NCBI RefSeq assembly: GCF_947489715.1
Contig: NZ_CANLER010000002.1
Location: 1 to 64,000, forward strand
Direction: 5' to 3'
Origin: an uncultured Roseovarius sp.
GTDB lineage: Bacteria; Pseudomonadota; Alphaproteobacteria; Rhodobacterales; Rhodobacteraceae
DNA length: 64,000 bases
Both the position numbers and the translations under genes were made by a program. The notes under the pieces were generated by a model that saw only the letters and a program-made list of their open reading frames with translations, ran no database searches and was not told where the DNA came from. How positions within the stretch are numbered: the stretch's first letter is position 1; every line of letters begins with the position of its first letter. This document shows, piece after piece, positions 17,857 through 27,168 of this stretch.

Positions 17857-17860
17857 CATC

Positions 17861-18325
17861 ATGAAAAAGCTTCTTATTCCCGCCATCATCGCCTTGTCCG
17901 TCTCGGCAGCTTTCGCCGAAAACCAGGTCGCCACATTGCGCGGCACTGCTCCTCTGGATGAAAACCCGGATGCCCCGGTCATCCCCAAAGTCGTGAATTC
18001 CGATATCCGGCAGGTGCGCAACTACCCGGAACAGCCACCGGTCATTCCGCACAAGATCGATGGCTACCAGATCGACATCAAATACAACCAGTGCCTGACC
18101 TGCCACGCCCGGTCGGCGATCGAAGTCAGCCAGGCGCCGATGGTGTCGATCACGCATTTCATGGACCGCGACGGGCAATTCCTTGCCTCGGTCTCCCCCC
18201 GGCGGTTCTTCTGCACACAATGCCATGTGCCCCAGTCCGAAGCCCGGATTGAGCTGAAGAACACTTTTGTCGATGTGGATGAGGTTCTGGATTACATTCA
18301 GTCCCAGGGCGGGGGTAGCGAATAA
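17861..18325 (+). CDS. napB: Di-haem cytochrome c subunit NapB
   Basis: The 154-residue periplasmic cytochrome has a signal peptide ([19 protein letters not shown]) and two haem motifs, CLTCH (78-82) and CTQCH (118-122). NapB receives electrons from NapC and passes them to NapA. It begins 4 nt after napA, and its TAA stop shares a base with the napC start. Confidence 0.97.
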   Translation: MKKLLIPAIIALSVSAAFAENQVATLRGTAPLDENPDAPVIPKVVNSDIRQVRNYPEQPPVIPHKIDGYQIDIKYNQCLTCHARSAIEVSQAPMVSITHFMDRDGQFLASVSPRRFFCTQCHVPQSEARIELKNTFVDVDEVLDYIQSQGGGSE

Positions 18326-18963
18326 TGCGCCGAATGATATCGCGATTCTGGCGGGTCATGAGCAAACCCGCAACGCATCTTTCGCTTGGCTTCCTGACGA
18401 TCGGGGGCTTTGTGATGGGGGTCATCTTCTGGGGAGGGTTCAACACCGCGCTTGAACTGACCAATACCGAGGAGTTCTGCGTCAGCTGTCACGAGATGCG
18501 CGATAACGTCTTCGTCGAACTTCAGACCACGGTGCATTATTCCAACGCCTCGGGCGTGCGGGCCACCTGCCCGGATTGTCACGTCCCGCATGCCTGGTCG
18601 TCCAAGATCGCCCGCAAGATGGCCGCCTCCAAAGAGGTCTACGGCAAGATTTTCGGCACCATCAGCACCCGCGAAAAGTTCGAGGCCAAGCGGCTGGAAC
18701 TGGCCAGCCATGAATGGGCTCGGTTCGAGGCAAATGACAGCCTGGAATGTCGCAACTGCCATTCGTCCGAAAGCATGGACATCACCCTGCAAAGCAAACG
18801 CGCCTCCGAGGCCCATGAGCGGTTCCTGCTGACCGGAGAGAAAACCTGCATCTCCTGCCACAAAGGCATCGCGCATGAATTGCCGGATATGAGCGAGGCG
18901 GCCTGGCACGGGAAAGGCGACCCCAAGCTGGTGCAATCCTACCTCAGCTCGGTCGCCGACTGA
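18325..18963 (+). CDS. napC: Tetrahaem quinol dehydrogenase NapC
   Basis: The 212-residue NapC/NirT cytochrome has one N-terminal membrane anchor (about 18-40, [20 protein letters not shown]) and four haem sites: CVSCH (52-56), CPDCH (82-86), CRNCH (142-146) and CISCH (175-179). It oxidises membrane quinol and feeds NapB/NapA. The start overlaps the napB stop by 1 nt. The operon ends here with no napG/H in view. Confidence 0.97.
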   Translation: MRRMISRFWRVMSKPATHLSLGFLTIGGFVMGVIFWGGFNTALELTNTEEFCVSCHEMRDNVFVELQTTVHYSNASGVRATCPDCHVPHAWSSKIARKMAASKEVYGKIFGTISTREKFEAKRLELASHEWARFEANDSLECRNCHSSESMDITLQSKRASEAHERFLLTGEKTCISCHKGIAHELPDMSEAAWHGKGDPKLVQSYLSSVAD

Positions 18964-19022
18964 CGGGTCTGGCCGGGGGCATCCTCCCCCGCGCCACACT
19001 CTAAAACGAGCGGTTTACAGAC

Positions 19023-19051
19023 TTGCAGCGCCACGATCAGCGGCGCTGCAA
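19023..19051. terminator. Hairpin between napC and the convergent metalloprotease gene
   Basis: A perfect 10-bp stem (19023-19032 with 19042-19051) has a 9-nt loop. No T-run follows on either strand, so efficiency as an intrinsic terminator is uncertain, but its place between convergent genes fits that role. Confidence 0.6.
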
Positions 19052-19056
19052 AGCCA

Positions 19057-21228
19057 TCAGGGCGCCGCGGCGATATGTTCGATATCAATCACCGGCCCGG
19101 GTTCACCATCCTTGCCGATCGACGAATAAACCGCCGTCACGATCAACGGCGAACTGCTGTCGATCACAACGAAACCGTCAAGGAAATCCCCGTCGACCAT
19201 CTGCGTTTTCTCCATCAACTCATCGCATTGCACGGCCATCGCCTGCCCGGCGGGCAGCACTTCGCGTTCAGCAATCGGTATGACCTTGCCCGGCTTTTCC
19301 CGACCCGGCGGGACTGCAAGCGCCAGCGCCTTGGACAGGCGTGCGGGTTTCTTGCCAGGGTTGAACACGTTCACCGTCGTCGCATAACGCCCAAGGGCAA
19401 AATTGACGCTGCGGTCATCGGTGGCGCTGCCGCAGATCACTTTCGCCGGATAGACCGAGCGTTCATTGCCACCACCGCTGCCACCATCGGGGCAAAGGTC
19501 GATGATCGTATCGGCCGTTACCGCATTCGTCGGATCCTTGACGCCCACGGTCAGCAGGGTCGGACCGGCGACCGCATCTTCGGGCACCAGAATGTCAAAG
19601 CTGGCATCACCCTCCTGATTGGTCACGACACCCGGTTCAATCTTGGCCTCACCCAGATAGGCCATGACCTCGCGACCATTGGCCAGCCCCTTCACCTCGA
19701 CCCCCATCAGATCACCGGCACAGGCCGGGCCCGCCGTCACGACGCTTGGGAAGTCGGGATCGGGAAAGCCCAGCACGGCAGCCGCGTTCGGCCCCTCATC
19801 GACAAAGGTTTCACCATCGCCAAGGTTCACAACCGTCGCCGATTGCACTCGCAACCCATCGGGAAACAGCCTGCCGGTGGTCACATCCAGACCCAGCGAC
19901 CCAAGGGCGGCGGCGCTGAACGTAAATTCCATGTCCGACGCCAGAACCTGTGGTGGCAACGCATCGGGGCCGTGTTCAGTGACCCGCACATTATGGCCGA
20001 TGGCCGCGACACCCGGGACATTCTGCACCACCAGCGCGTTCCCCTGTGCCACGCGCACCTGCACCGGACCAACACCGTTTTCATTGGCCTGCGCCAGCAC
20101 GGCCAGATCAACGCCGGTCAGCGTGGAATTGGGCACCAGCGGCGCAAGCGGTGCGCCGGTCGTGCTGTCATTGTCGGTATCCATCGCCACCAGATGCAGC
20201 ACCTGATTGGCCCCCAGCGCGCCCTGAAGCCGAATAACCAGCCGCAGGCCCTCGCCGCGTTCGGTATCGTCGACCGCGACGATCTTGCGGATATCCATCA
20301 GGTCGGGAATGTTGGCTTCATCCGGGTCACCGCGCCCGTCGATCAGGCCCAGAACATCCCCAGTCCCGGCTGGCGGATCCAGTTGGGTTGAACCTGACAG
20401 CCTGTCGCGCGCGGCGTTACACTGGCTTTCGGTAATCAGGATCGTGCCGGCGCCGCTATCCATGATCGACCCGGTGGCATCCCCCGCGGTGGCACATGTC
20501 TGATCCGGGTGACAGATACCCAGCTTATGCCCGACCTCATGGCCCAAGGTGCGTTCGGTATTGGCATCGCCCACGAAGGTCGGATCAATGACCGCCAGCG
20601 CCGGGCGTTCCAACGGCATGTCGTCGCTGACATCGTCATAGTCCAGCGCAACCCCGGCGACCCCGACCGAGACCGTGTTGTCATTCTCGTCCCGGCCAAT
20701 GAACCGACCCAGAGACAGCGCCAGCAGGCCCTTCTCCTGCTCGCCCCAGGCCAGGTCGCAATTCTGCCAAAGCTGCCGAAGCTCGGAATAGTCGCGGTCC
20801 AGCGCGGTGCCGTCATCCGGCCCGTCCGGCACGCGGATCACCACATCCCCGGGATCGTCGTCATCCAGCAGCGGATCATCGATATCGGCGATCTGCTGAT
20901 AGTCATCCTTCACGACCCCCGCCGCCGACCGCAGCGTGATCCGGCATTGCGGAATCCAGATGCATTCCGACGCCCGCTCGTGGCGACGCCACAACATGTC
21001 CTTGAAACTGGTTTCGCCCACAAGCGACGGATCATCCACCGACGGGGCCCCGATCAGGCCGCACCACCGCAGGCCCACGGCCAGCGCTTCGGTGTCACTG
21101 TCCAGCACCTCATCGGCCTTGAGATCGGGCGTACAGGCCTGCGCCTCGGCGGGGCGTTGCGGCGCCGAAATGGCCATTACAGTGGCCGAGCATAACAGCG
21201 CAAAAAGCTTTGAAGATTTCATTGTCAT
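19057..21228 (-). CDS. Secreted zinc metalloprotease, metzincin-like
   Basis: The 723-residue protein has a signal peptide (KLFALLCSATVMAISA) and an extended zinc site HEVGHKLGICH (His230, Glu231, His234, His240). This is followed by a likely Met-turn in GSIMDSG about 14 residues later, the arrangement of metzincin proteases. The region before it is acidic (DDPLLDDDDPGD), and Cys residues are scattered in a disulfide-like pattern. The C-terminal half is beta-rich (VVNLGDGETFVDEG, ASFDILVPEDAV), perhaps carbohydrate- or surface-binding. GAGG precedes ATG 21228. No secretion genes or inhibitor adjoin it. I do not recognise a characterised subfamily. Confidence 0.8.
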   Translation of the reverse strand: MTMKSSKLFALLCSATVMAISAPQRPAEAQACTPDLKADEVLDSDTEALAVGLRWCGLIGAPSVDDPSLVGETSFKDMLWRRHERASECIWIPQCRITLRSAAGVVKDDYQQIADIDDPLLDDDDPGDVVIRVPDGPDDGTALDRDYSELRQLWQNCDLAWGEQEKGLLALSLGRFIGRDENDNTVSVGVAGVALDYDDVSDDMPLERPALAVIDPTFVGDANTERTLGHEVGHKLGICHPDQTCATAGDATGSIMDSGAGTILITESQCNAARDRLSGSTQLDPPAGTGDVLGLIDGRGDPDEANIPDLMDIRKIVAVDDTERGEGLRLVIRLQGALGANQVLHLVAMDTDNDSTTGAPLAPLVPNSTLTGVDLAVLAQANENGVGPVQVRVAQGNALVVQNVPGVAAIGHNVRVTEHGPDALPPQVLASDMEFTFSAAALGSLGLDVTTGRLFPDGLRVQSATVVNLGDGETFVDEGPNAAAVLGFPDPDFPSVVTAGPACAGDLMGVEVKGLANGREVMAYLGEAKIEPGVVTNQEGDASFDILVPEDAVAGPTLLTVGVKDPTNAVTADTIIDLCPDGGSGGGNERSVYPAKVICGSATDDRSVNFALGRYATTVNVFNPGKKPARLSKALALAVPPGREKPGKVIPIAEREVLPAGQAMAVQCDELMEKTQMVDGDFLDGFVVIDSSSPLIVTAVYSSIGKDGEPGPVIDIEHIAAAP

Positions 21229-21458
21229 GGGAAAACCTCATCAATCGAAATGGAAAATGCAGTCTTTTAAAAACAACCTAGGATAGCATAATTTGGCGCG
21301 TTTGGATACGTGCCCGCTGCACAGGCAGCCCGCCCAGCCCAGAGGGCGAGGCCAGCACATATGCCCGTTTCTTCTCTTTCAGGTTTTGCAACCGCGCGGT
21401 GACCCTGGCCGTACGCTCTGTATCACCGGGCCAAGGCGCGCATCCGATCCAAGGGGCT

Positions 21459-22229
21459 TCAACCCTCGTGGAACACCGGCTCCCGCTTCTCCAGACACGC
21501 GGCCATCCCCTCGCGCTGCGCCGGTAAACCATAGAGCGCATGATAGATCTGCCGCTCATACCGCGCGCCCGTCTCAAGCGTGCTTTGGTCGGTCATGTTC
21601 ACGCAAGCCCTTGCCATCTGGGCAATATCCCGGGGATAGCCCGCAATAGTGTGCGCGGTTGCCAAGGCGACATCATCCAGATCGCCGGCAGGCACGACCC
21701 GGCTGACCAACCCCATCTGCAAGGCCTCGGCGGCGTCGATCATGCGCCCTGTCAGGATCATGTCCATGGCCCGCGCCCGACCGACCAGCCGGGTCAATCG
21801 CTGGGTGCCGCCGATGCCGGGAATGCAGCCGATCCTGATCTCGGGCTGGCCGAATTTGGCGGTCTCCGCGGCGATGATAAGGTCGCACATCATCGCCACC
21901 TCGCATCCCCCGCCCAGCGCATATCCGCCGACCGCCGCGATTTTGGGCAGGCGCAACGCAGCAAACCTGTCCCATCCGGCGAAAAAATCGCGCGCCTGCA
22001 TGCTGGTGTAATCCTGCACCGCCAGCTCGGCGATATCGGCCCCCGCCGCAAAGGCGCGCTCATTCCCGCTCAGGATCAGACACCCAATACCCGCCGCGCC
22101 ATCAAACCCGGTGGCGGCATCCAGCACCTCCTCCATCACCTGGGTGTTAAGCGCATTCAACTGCTTCGGGCGGTTGAAGCGGATCATGGCGACCCGCCCT
22201 TCGGTTTTCACATTGATCGTTTCATACAT
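21459..22229 (-). CDS. Enoyl-CoA hydratase/isomerase (crotonase) family protein
   Basis: The 256-residue crotonase keeps both active-site elements: the oxyanion hole in FAAGADIAEL and the catalytic Glu region in PEIRIGCIPGIGGTQRL. It is expected to hydrate a 2-enoyl-CoA or act on a related CoA thioester. ATG 22229 starts 1 nt after the stop of the membrane flavoreductase gene, so it is the third gene of an operon with an adenylation-domain protein. That setting suggests a dedicated acyl substrate rather than general beta-oxidation. An in-frame start at 22283 would overlap the upstream gene and is unlikely. Confidence 0.93.
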   Translation of the reverse strand: MYETINVKTEGRVAMIRFNRPKQLNALNTQVMEEVLDAATGFDGAAGIGCLILSGNERAFAAGADIAELAVQDYTSMQARDFFAGWDRFAALRLPKIAAVGGYALGGGCEVAMMCDLIIAAETAKFGQPEIRIGCIPGIGGTQRLTRLVGRARAMDMILTGRMIDAAEALQMGLVSRVVPAGDLDDVALATAHTIAGYPRDIAQMARACVNMTDQSTLETGARYERQIYHALYGLPAQREGMAACLEKREPVFHEG

Positions 22230-22230
22230 C

Positions 22231-23544
22231 TCAGCTGTCCCAGATCGCGCCATAGGCGGGAATGCCCAGGCTTTCCATGTCATACACGACCTTGCGGGTC
22301 AGCTTCTGGTTCGAGATGACGATCACCGCCTCGGCCCCGCTTTCACGTACCGCCTGCAAGGCCAGCGCCGACAGGTTCGGCTTGCCCTCTTCATCGGTAT
22401 CCCAGATCAACGGATGCTCGGTATGCGCCTCGATCTCATCGACCAGCGCGTCGCCATAGGTCTTGCGCGGACTGCGGGTGGACCAGATCAGGCGATTGGG
22501 CACTTCCCCCGCCAAGAGATGCGGCAGGATTGGCCCGATACCCGACCCGGTGCCGACATAGACCACCCTCCTGAACAGCACCTCGATCCGGGCGACACCG
22601 CTGGTGGTGATGCCCTTGACCCAGACCTTATCAGGCGGCGATGAAATGAAATCCCCGGTCCAGTCCCCGGCCCGGGAAATCGCCAGCCGGTAGCCCGAGG
22701 CACCCGGGGCAGGAATATTGGCAAAGGAATGGTATTCACCAAACGGTGTATGGCTGATCGCGTTCGAACTGCCCGGAAAAGGGGTGTCGCCGTAATCGAA
22801 CCGCGCCAGCACCGCGTGATCAGATGGTTTGACGATCTCGACATCCACCTTCTTCAGGCTCAACCACGGCGAGATTATCGACAGCGTGATCAGGCACAGC
22901 ATCCAGAACGCCGGGGTTTCGGTCAACACACCACCCATGTCGCGCGTGATCGAAACGGTCTGCGCCCAGAAAAGACCCAGCACCGTCCACCCGGCAAACC
23001 GGTGGATTTTTTCAAACGCGTTGTGAAACCGCGCCCGGATCGGGCCGATCGCGGACACGATCATCAGCACCATCAGCGCCACCATTGCCGCACTCAGCCC
23101 AAGGGTCAGGTCCGACGGCAGAACCGCGCCATTTAACCGGTTTGCACCCATCGCAAACAGCAAAAAGGCAAACCAGATCGTGCCGGCGACCGTCCCACCG
23201 GAATGCAGCCCGCCAAAGTGAAACACCTTGCCCGCGCCCCAGCGGATCCATAGCGGCCAACTGACCGGCACCCGCGTCGCAAGCCAGAACAAGGCATTCA
23301 CAACCCGTTGCTGGCGGATCAGGATGCCCAGAGACAGGTTGATCAGCGCCATGTCGGCAATCGGCGCCAGCGCATAGGCCCCATCCGCACCCCAGCGCCC
23401 GTCGCGCAGGCCGGTCGCAAAAACAAACAGGTTTACCGCCGCCACGATAAAGGCAAGGCGACGATACTCCATGAACGCGGGATGGCGCGTGATCCGCCGC
23501 CAGTTCAGCCGCTTGCCGGTGACATTCGTGGTCTGGGTCGTCAT
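22231..23544 (-). CDS. Membrane ferric-reductase-like/flavoreductase protein
   Basis: The 437-residue protein has about five or six transmembrane segments (roughly 28-230). His residues in VFHFGGLHSGG and FEKIHRFAGW could bind haem as in ferric reductases. A C-terminal cytosolic oxidoreductase-like half follows, with a nucleotide-binding loop YVGTGSGIGPILPHLL. This resembles, from memory, TmpA-like membrane flavoproteins of fungi; the bacterial version has no assigned reaction that I know. Its start overlaps the stop of the adenylation-domain gene in an ATGA, and the crotonase follows after 1 nt, so the three are a coupled operon. Confidence 0.75.
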   Translation of the reverse strand: MTTQTTNVTGKRLNWRRITRHPAFMEYRRLAFIVAAVNLFVFATGLRDGRWGADGAYALAPIADMALINLSLGILIRQQRVVNALFWLATRVPVSWPLWIRWGAGKVFHFGGLHSGGTVAGTIWFAFLLFAMGANRLNGAVLPSDLTLGLSAAMVALMVLMIVSAIGPIRARFHNAFEKIHRFAGWTVLGLFWAQTVSITRDMGGVLTETPAFWMLCLITLSIISPWLSLKKVDVEIVKPSDHAVLARFDYGDTPFPGSSNAISHTPFGEYHSFANIPAPGASGYRLAISRAGDWTGDFISSPPDKVWVKGITTSGVARIEVLFRRVVYVGTGSGIGPILPHLLAGEVPNRLIWSTRSPRKTYGDALVDEIEAHTEHPLIWDTDEEGKPNLSALALQAVRESGAEAVIVISNQKLTRKVVYDMESLGIPAYGAIWDS

Positions 23545-25172
23545 TGCGCCTGCTCCCCTGTTTGCGTCGCGAAATGCTCTTGCGCGCGTTTCAGCAACAG
23601 CCGCTTGTCAAGCTTGCCGCGCGGCGTCCGGGGCAATGCCGCCACCGGCAATACCGCGGCCGGGCTGCAATAATAGGGCAGACGTTCGGCCACCTCGTGG
23701 GCGGCCTTTTTCGGACAGGCCGTCGCCGGAGAGATAAAGCTGACCAGCGTCCGGTTGTCATATTTCAGCGTCACCGCCTGTTGGCAGCAATCCGAGGCTT
23801 CGAGCGCGCTTGAAACCCCGTCCAGCTCCACCCGAAAGCCGCGAATTTTCACCAGATCGTCAACCCGGCCGAAATGCTCCAGCGCGCCATCCTCGGTCCA
23901 GCGGCCCAGATCGCGGGTGCGAAACATCATGTGGCCGGGACGGAACGGATCGGGGCGGTACCGCTCAGCAGTCAGGTCCGGGTTCGCCAGATACCCGGCT
24001 GTCACGCAATCGCCACCGGCCCACATCTCGCCCTTGTGGCCGATGGGCACCGGGCGCAAATCCTCGTCCAGAACATAGACCGTGTTGTTGGGCGTCGGGC
24101 GACCGATGGTCAGGATCGGTTTATCCGGCCGATGCGGATCCGCGGTATTGATGATCGTCGTCTCGGTCGGACCGCAGGAATTGTAGAACATGCAGAAGCC
24201 GGACCAGGTATCCGCCAGGGGGCGCGGGCACGGCTCCCCGGCGACAGCCGCCACCTGCACTTGCCGGCATCGGCTGGCGTCAAGCGAATTCAGGATCGAC
24301 GGGGTTGCGATCAACACATCGACCATCTCGGCGGTTTCCTGAATCGATGTGCCGCGAATGACAAGGGTTGCACCGTTTGACAGCGCACCCAGCGTCTCCC
24401 ACGCGGCCATGTCAAAGGCGATGGACAGGATCTGCCCGACACGCCGCCCCGGGGCCATGCCCAGATCACCGGGCGCGGTCAGCAGGATGTTGGCCAGGTT
24501 TGCATGGGTTACCTGAACCCCATTCGGCACGCCCGTGGTGCCCGATGTAAAAAGGATCATCGCCACATCCTCCGGTCGCGCCGGAGAAGTCATCGTGGCG
24601 GTCACGGGCTGGTCTTGTGCGGCGTGTTGCAGGACCTGGTCAATCGCAATCAGGGTCTGGCCCGCATCAACCGGCACCAGATCAGCCATCTCGCTGAGGG
24701 TCAGGATGACATTTGCCCCGGTCACCCCGGCGATATGGCGCAGCGTTTCCGCCGGGGCCACGCCGACATGCTGGGGCACATAGGCCGCGCCCAGCTTCAT
24801 GATCGCGGTAATGCCGATCACCATTTCAAGCGATCGCCGCAGGTAAAGGCAGACCGCGTCGCCCCGCCGGACACCCTGCGCGCACAACACATCGGCAAGC
24901 CTGTCCGACGCCAGATCAAGCGCGCGGTAGCTCAGGCGCTGGCCCGCCGCCTCGGCCGCCACAGCGTCGGGCTGGGTCCGCAATTGATGCAGAAGTGCGG
25001 CGGCAATCGTCGGGAAACGCGGGTCCACTTTCGGCCCCCAGCCAAACCTGTGAAACCGGTCATGATCAAGCGCGCTGAGCATCGCAAGCGGATCGTGCTC
25101 TGCCGTCTTGGCGGCGCGGGCGCCACTCAGGGGGTGAAATTCTTTCAGGTCGCTGGCGGTAATGTTCTGCAT
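23541..25172 (-). CDS. Stand-alone NRPS-like adenylation domain protein
   Basis: The 543-residue AMP-binding protein has A-domain core motifs in order: A3 FTSGTTGVPNGV (SGTTG at 210-214), A5 NSCGPTETT, A7 TRDLGRW, A8 GRVDDLVKIRGFRVEL and A10 PRTPRGKLDK with the catalytic Lys. There is no carrier (T) or condensation domain; the protein ends about 20 residues after A10. It should adenylate an amino or carboxylic acid, possibly transferring it to CoA or a protein in trans. It heads a three-gene operon with a membrane flavoreductase-like protein and a crotonase. It is divergent from a DUF6502 gene across 152 bp. Confidence 0.9.
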   Translation of the reverse strand: MQNITASDLKEFHPLSGARAAKTAEHDPLAMLSALDHDRFHRFGWGPKVDPRFPTIAAALLHQLRTQPDAVAAEAAGQRLSYRALDLASDRLADVLCAQGVRRGDAVCLYLRRSLEMVIGITAIMKLGAAYVPQHVGVAPAETLRHIAGVTGANVILTLSEMADLVPVDAGQTLIAIDQVLQHAAQDQPVTATMTSPARPEDVAMILFTSGTTGVPNGVQVTHANLANILLTAPGDLGMAPGRRVGQILSIAFDMAAWETLGALSNGATLVIRGTSIQETAEMVDVLIATPSILNSLDASRCRQVQVAAVAGEPCPRPLADTWSGFCMFYNSCGPTETTIINTADPHRPDKPILTIGRPTPNNTVYVLDEDLRPVPIGHKGEMWAGGDCVTAGYLANPDLTAERYRPDPFRPGHMMFRTRDLGRWTEDGALEHFGRVDDLVKIRGFRVELDGVSSALEASDCCQQAVTLKYDNRTLVSFISPATACPKKAAHEVAERLPYYCSPAAVLPVAALPRTPRGKLDKRLLLKRAQEHFATQTGEQAQ

Positions 25173-25324
25173 GGCACTTTCTTTCGGAGGATTGAGGTGC
25201 TATTTTTGGTAATGGGAAAATTTCCCACCGCCAATTCACATTACTTTGAAGAGCACTCACAAAACCGTTGGAAGAATTACTTAAGTGTTAATGCTAGAGC
25301 GATAGGGCGCCAAAGAGACTTCAG

Positions 25325-26137
25325 ATGACACGCGAACCGACCGATCCTTTTGAAACCGCGCTTGCCGCGTTGCTGGAACCGCTGGCGCGGGCGATGGTTG
25401 CCCGTGGCGTGACGATCGGCACCGCCTCCGAGGCGCTGAAAAAGGCGCTGCTCCAGGCGGCGCTGGCCACGTCCGAAGACGAAGTAAGCGATAGCCGCGC
25501 AAGCCTGCTGACCGGCATACATCGCAAGGATATCAAACGCTTGCGCCAATCGGATGGTAACCTACCGGCGCGCCGGTCCTGCAATGCCGCAGCACTTGCC
25601 ATCAGCCACTGGGCCACCGATCCGGACTACCAGGAAGCCTCAGGCGCCCCCCGCGACCTGCCCCGCCAGGGGGATAAAACCGGCCCCGGTTTCGATGATC
25701 TGGTCCGAAAAGCCCGCATTGACATGGCCGCGGGCACGGTGTTGCAAGCCCTGCTGGATCAGGAAATCGTCACCCCGACAGACGACGACACCTATCGCCT
25801 TCTGACGCACGCTTTCTTGCCGAAGGCCGGTAATAATGAGCAGGTCGCTGCTTATCAGGCGACGCTTTCGCCGCATCTGATGGCCTCAACCCACAACCTG
25901 CTATCAGGTCAGAATGAAGAACGGTACTTTGACCGCGCGGTGCGCTATTCACATCTGTCCGACCACTCTGTCGAAGAACTGCGCAAGACCGCCAGCGCCC
26001 GGGCACAGGACCTGCTGCAAGAGATCAACGCCCTGGCCCGGAAATTGCAGGATCGCGATGACGAAGATGGCAGCGATGGCCAGTTCGTGCTGGGCGCCTA
26101 TATCCTGCCAACACGACCCGCTGACAAGGATGAGTAA
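25325..26137 (+). CDS. DUF6502 family protein
   Basis: This 270-residue soluble protein matches my recollection of DUF6502. The N-terminal helical region (PLARAMVARGVTIGTASEALKKAL) with SLLTGIHRKDIKRLRQ near 60-75 looks like a winged-helix or HTH DNA-binding segment. The C-terminus forms a long charged helix (VEELRKTASARAQDLLQEINALARKLQDR, split by a kink) that may dimerise. It overlaps the start of an exported DUF5666 gene by 8 nt, so the pair is translationally coupled. A transcriptional role is an inference. Confidence 0.8.
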   Translation: MTREPTDPFETALAALLEPLARAMVARGVTIGTASEALKKALLQAALATSEDEVSDSRASLLTGIHRKDIKRLRQSDGNLPARRSCNAAALAISHWATDPDYQEASGAPRDLPRQGDKTGPGFDDLVRKARIDMAAGTVLQALLDQEIVTPTDDDTYRLLTHAFLPKAGNNEQVAAYQATLSPHLMASTHNLLSGQNEERYFDRAVRYSHLSDHSVEELRKTASARAQDLLQEINALARKLQDRDDEDGSDGQFVLGAYILPTRPADKDE

Positions 26138-27026
26138 CGTGGTCCTGCGCCTTGTCATCCTGCAACTGGTATTCTTGCTGCTTGCCCCCCTCTCCACCGC
26201 GCAGGAGGACGAGCGTGAAGGCGGCATCATCGGCACCGGCATCGTCGGAACGATCACCCATCTGGGCAGCATCTTCGTGAACCGCCAGCATATCTTTATC
26301 GACGATGCGCTGCCCGTGACCGGTGCCGTCCCGCCCCGCAGCGCCGGTGCATTGCGCGTGGGTCATGTGGTGTCCGTAGTCGTGCGCCCCGACGGTGACA
26401 AATGGCGCGCGCGGCATATCCGGCAGATCCTGCCCCTGGTCGGTCCGGTCGAGGCGATCGGCCAGGGCACGCTTACCGTGATGGGAACATCCGTTAAACT
26501 CGATGAACCGGACCCCCGCCTGCAAATCGGCGACTGGGTTGCCGTCAGTGGCCTGTGGCAAGGGCAGGCTGTTCGCGCCTCGCGGGTCGAACCTGTCCCC
26601 GATGCCGACCGGACAGCCCGCCTCAGCGGCACCTATTTCGGTACCGACAAGGATGTCCGCGATGTGGTCGGCGGCACCGTGATCACGGGTATCAAGACCC
26701 AACATCTGAAATCGGGCGATCTGATACGGGTTTTCGGCCAGCCGGTCCCGGGCGGCATCAATGCAACCCGGCTGGAATCCAACTTGTTCGATACCACGGT
26801 CGGCATCATTCAGGCCGAAGGCTATTTCTCGGCCCCGCGCCCGGACGGGCTCTATACGATATTGGGTACCGGCCTTGTGGCCTATACCGACCAGCCCAAC
26901 ATGGTGGATGCGGTCAAACGGACCGTGCTGTGTGGCAGGGATGGCGATCTTGGAAATCCGACGATTGCCCTTGATGACATGGAAAATGCGAACGCTCTCC
27001 TCGGTCGACTGGGCTGCACGCCCTAG
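26130..27026 (+). CDS. DUF5666 domain exported protein
   Basis: The 298-residue protein has a signal peptide (VILQLVFLLLAPLSTAQ) and repeated small beta domains of the DUF5666 type (GPVEAIGQGTLTVMGTSVKL, LQIGDWVAVSGLWQGQAVRAS), which look like OB-fold-like units. It should be periplasmic or extracellular. ATG 26130 lies inside the end of the DUF6502 gene, an 8-nt overlap. The function is unknown. The constant pairing suggests that the DUF6502 protein controls or works with it. A Cys pair (LCGRDG and LGCTP) sits near the C-terminus. Confidence 0.8.
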   Translation: MSNVVLRLVILQLVFLLLAPLSTAQEDEREGGIIGTGIVGTITHLGSIFVNRQHIFIDDALPVTGAVPPRSAGALRVGHVVSVVVRPDGDKWRARHIRQILPLVGPVEAIGQGTLTVMGTSVKLDEPDPRLQIGDWVAVSGLWQGQAVRASRVEPVPDADRTARLSGTYFGTDKDVRDVVGGTVITGIKTQHLKSGDLIRVFGQPVPGGINATRLESNLFDTTVGIIQAEGYFSAPRPDGLYTILGTGLVAYTDQPNMVDAVKRTVLCGRDGDLGNPTIALDDMENANALLGRLGCTP

Positions 27027-27168
27027 GGTCACACGCACCGGCATCTTTTACCGCACCAGCCTGTCAGTTGGCGGCGTATCGCGACGACGCCCCAACCATG
27101 TCCGATCTTGACGGCCCGCACCAACGGCGTTTCTTCTGGGCAAGGCCGTCAAACACAAGGGATAGAGC

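Noticed and set aside
16396..18021. Long open frame on the minus strand opposite napA
   Set aside because: It lies fully opposite a certain gene with strong codon bias. Its translation is low-complexity with no family motif, and it is a GC-driven shadow frame.
19075..20391. Long open frame opposite the metalloprotease
   Set aside because: His/Arg-rich shadow of the protease gene, without motifs.
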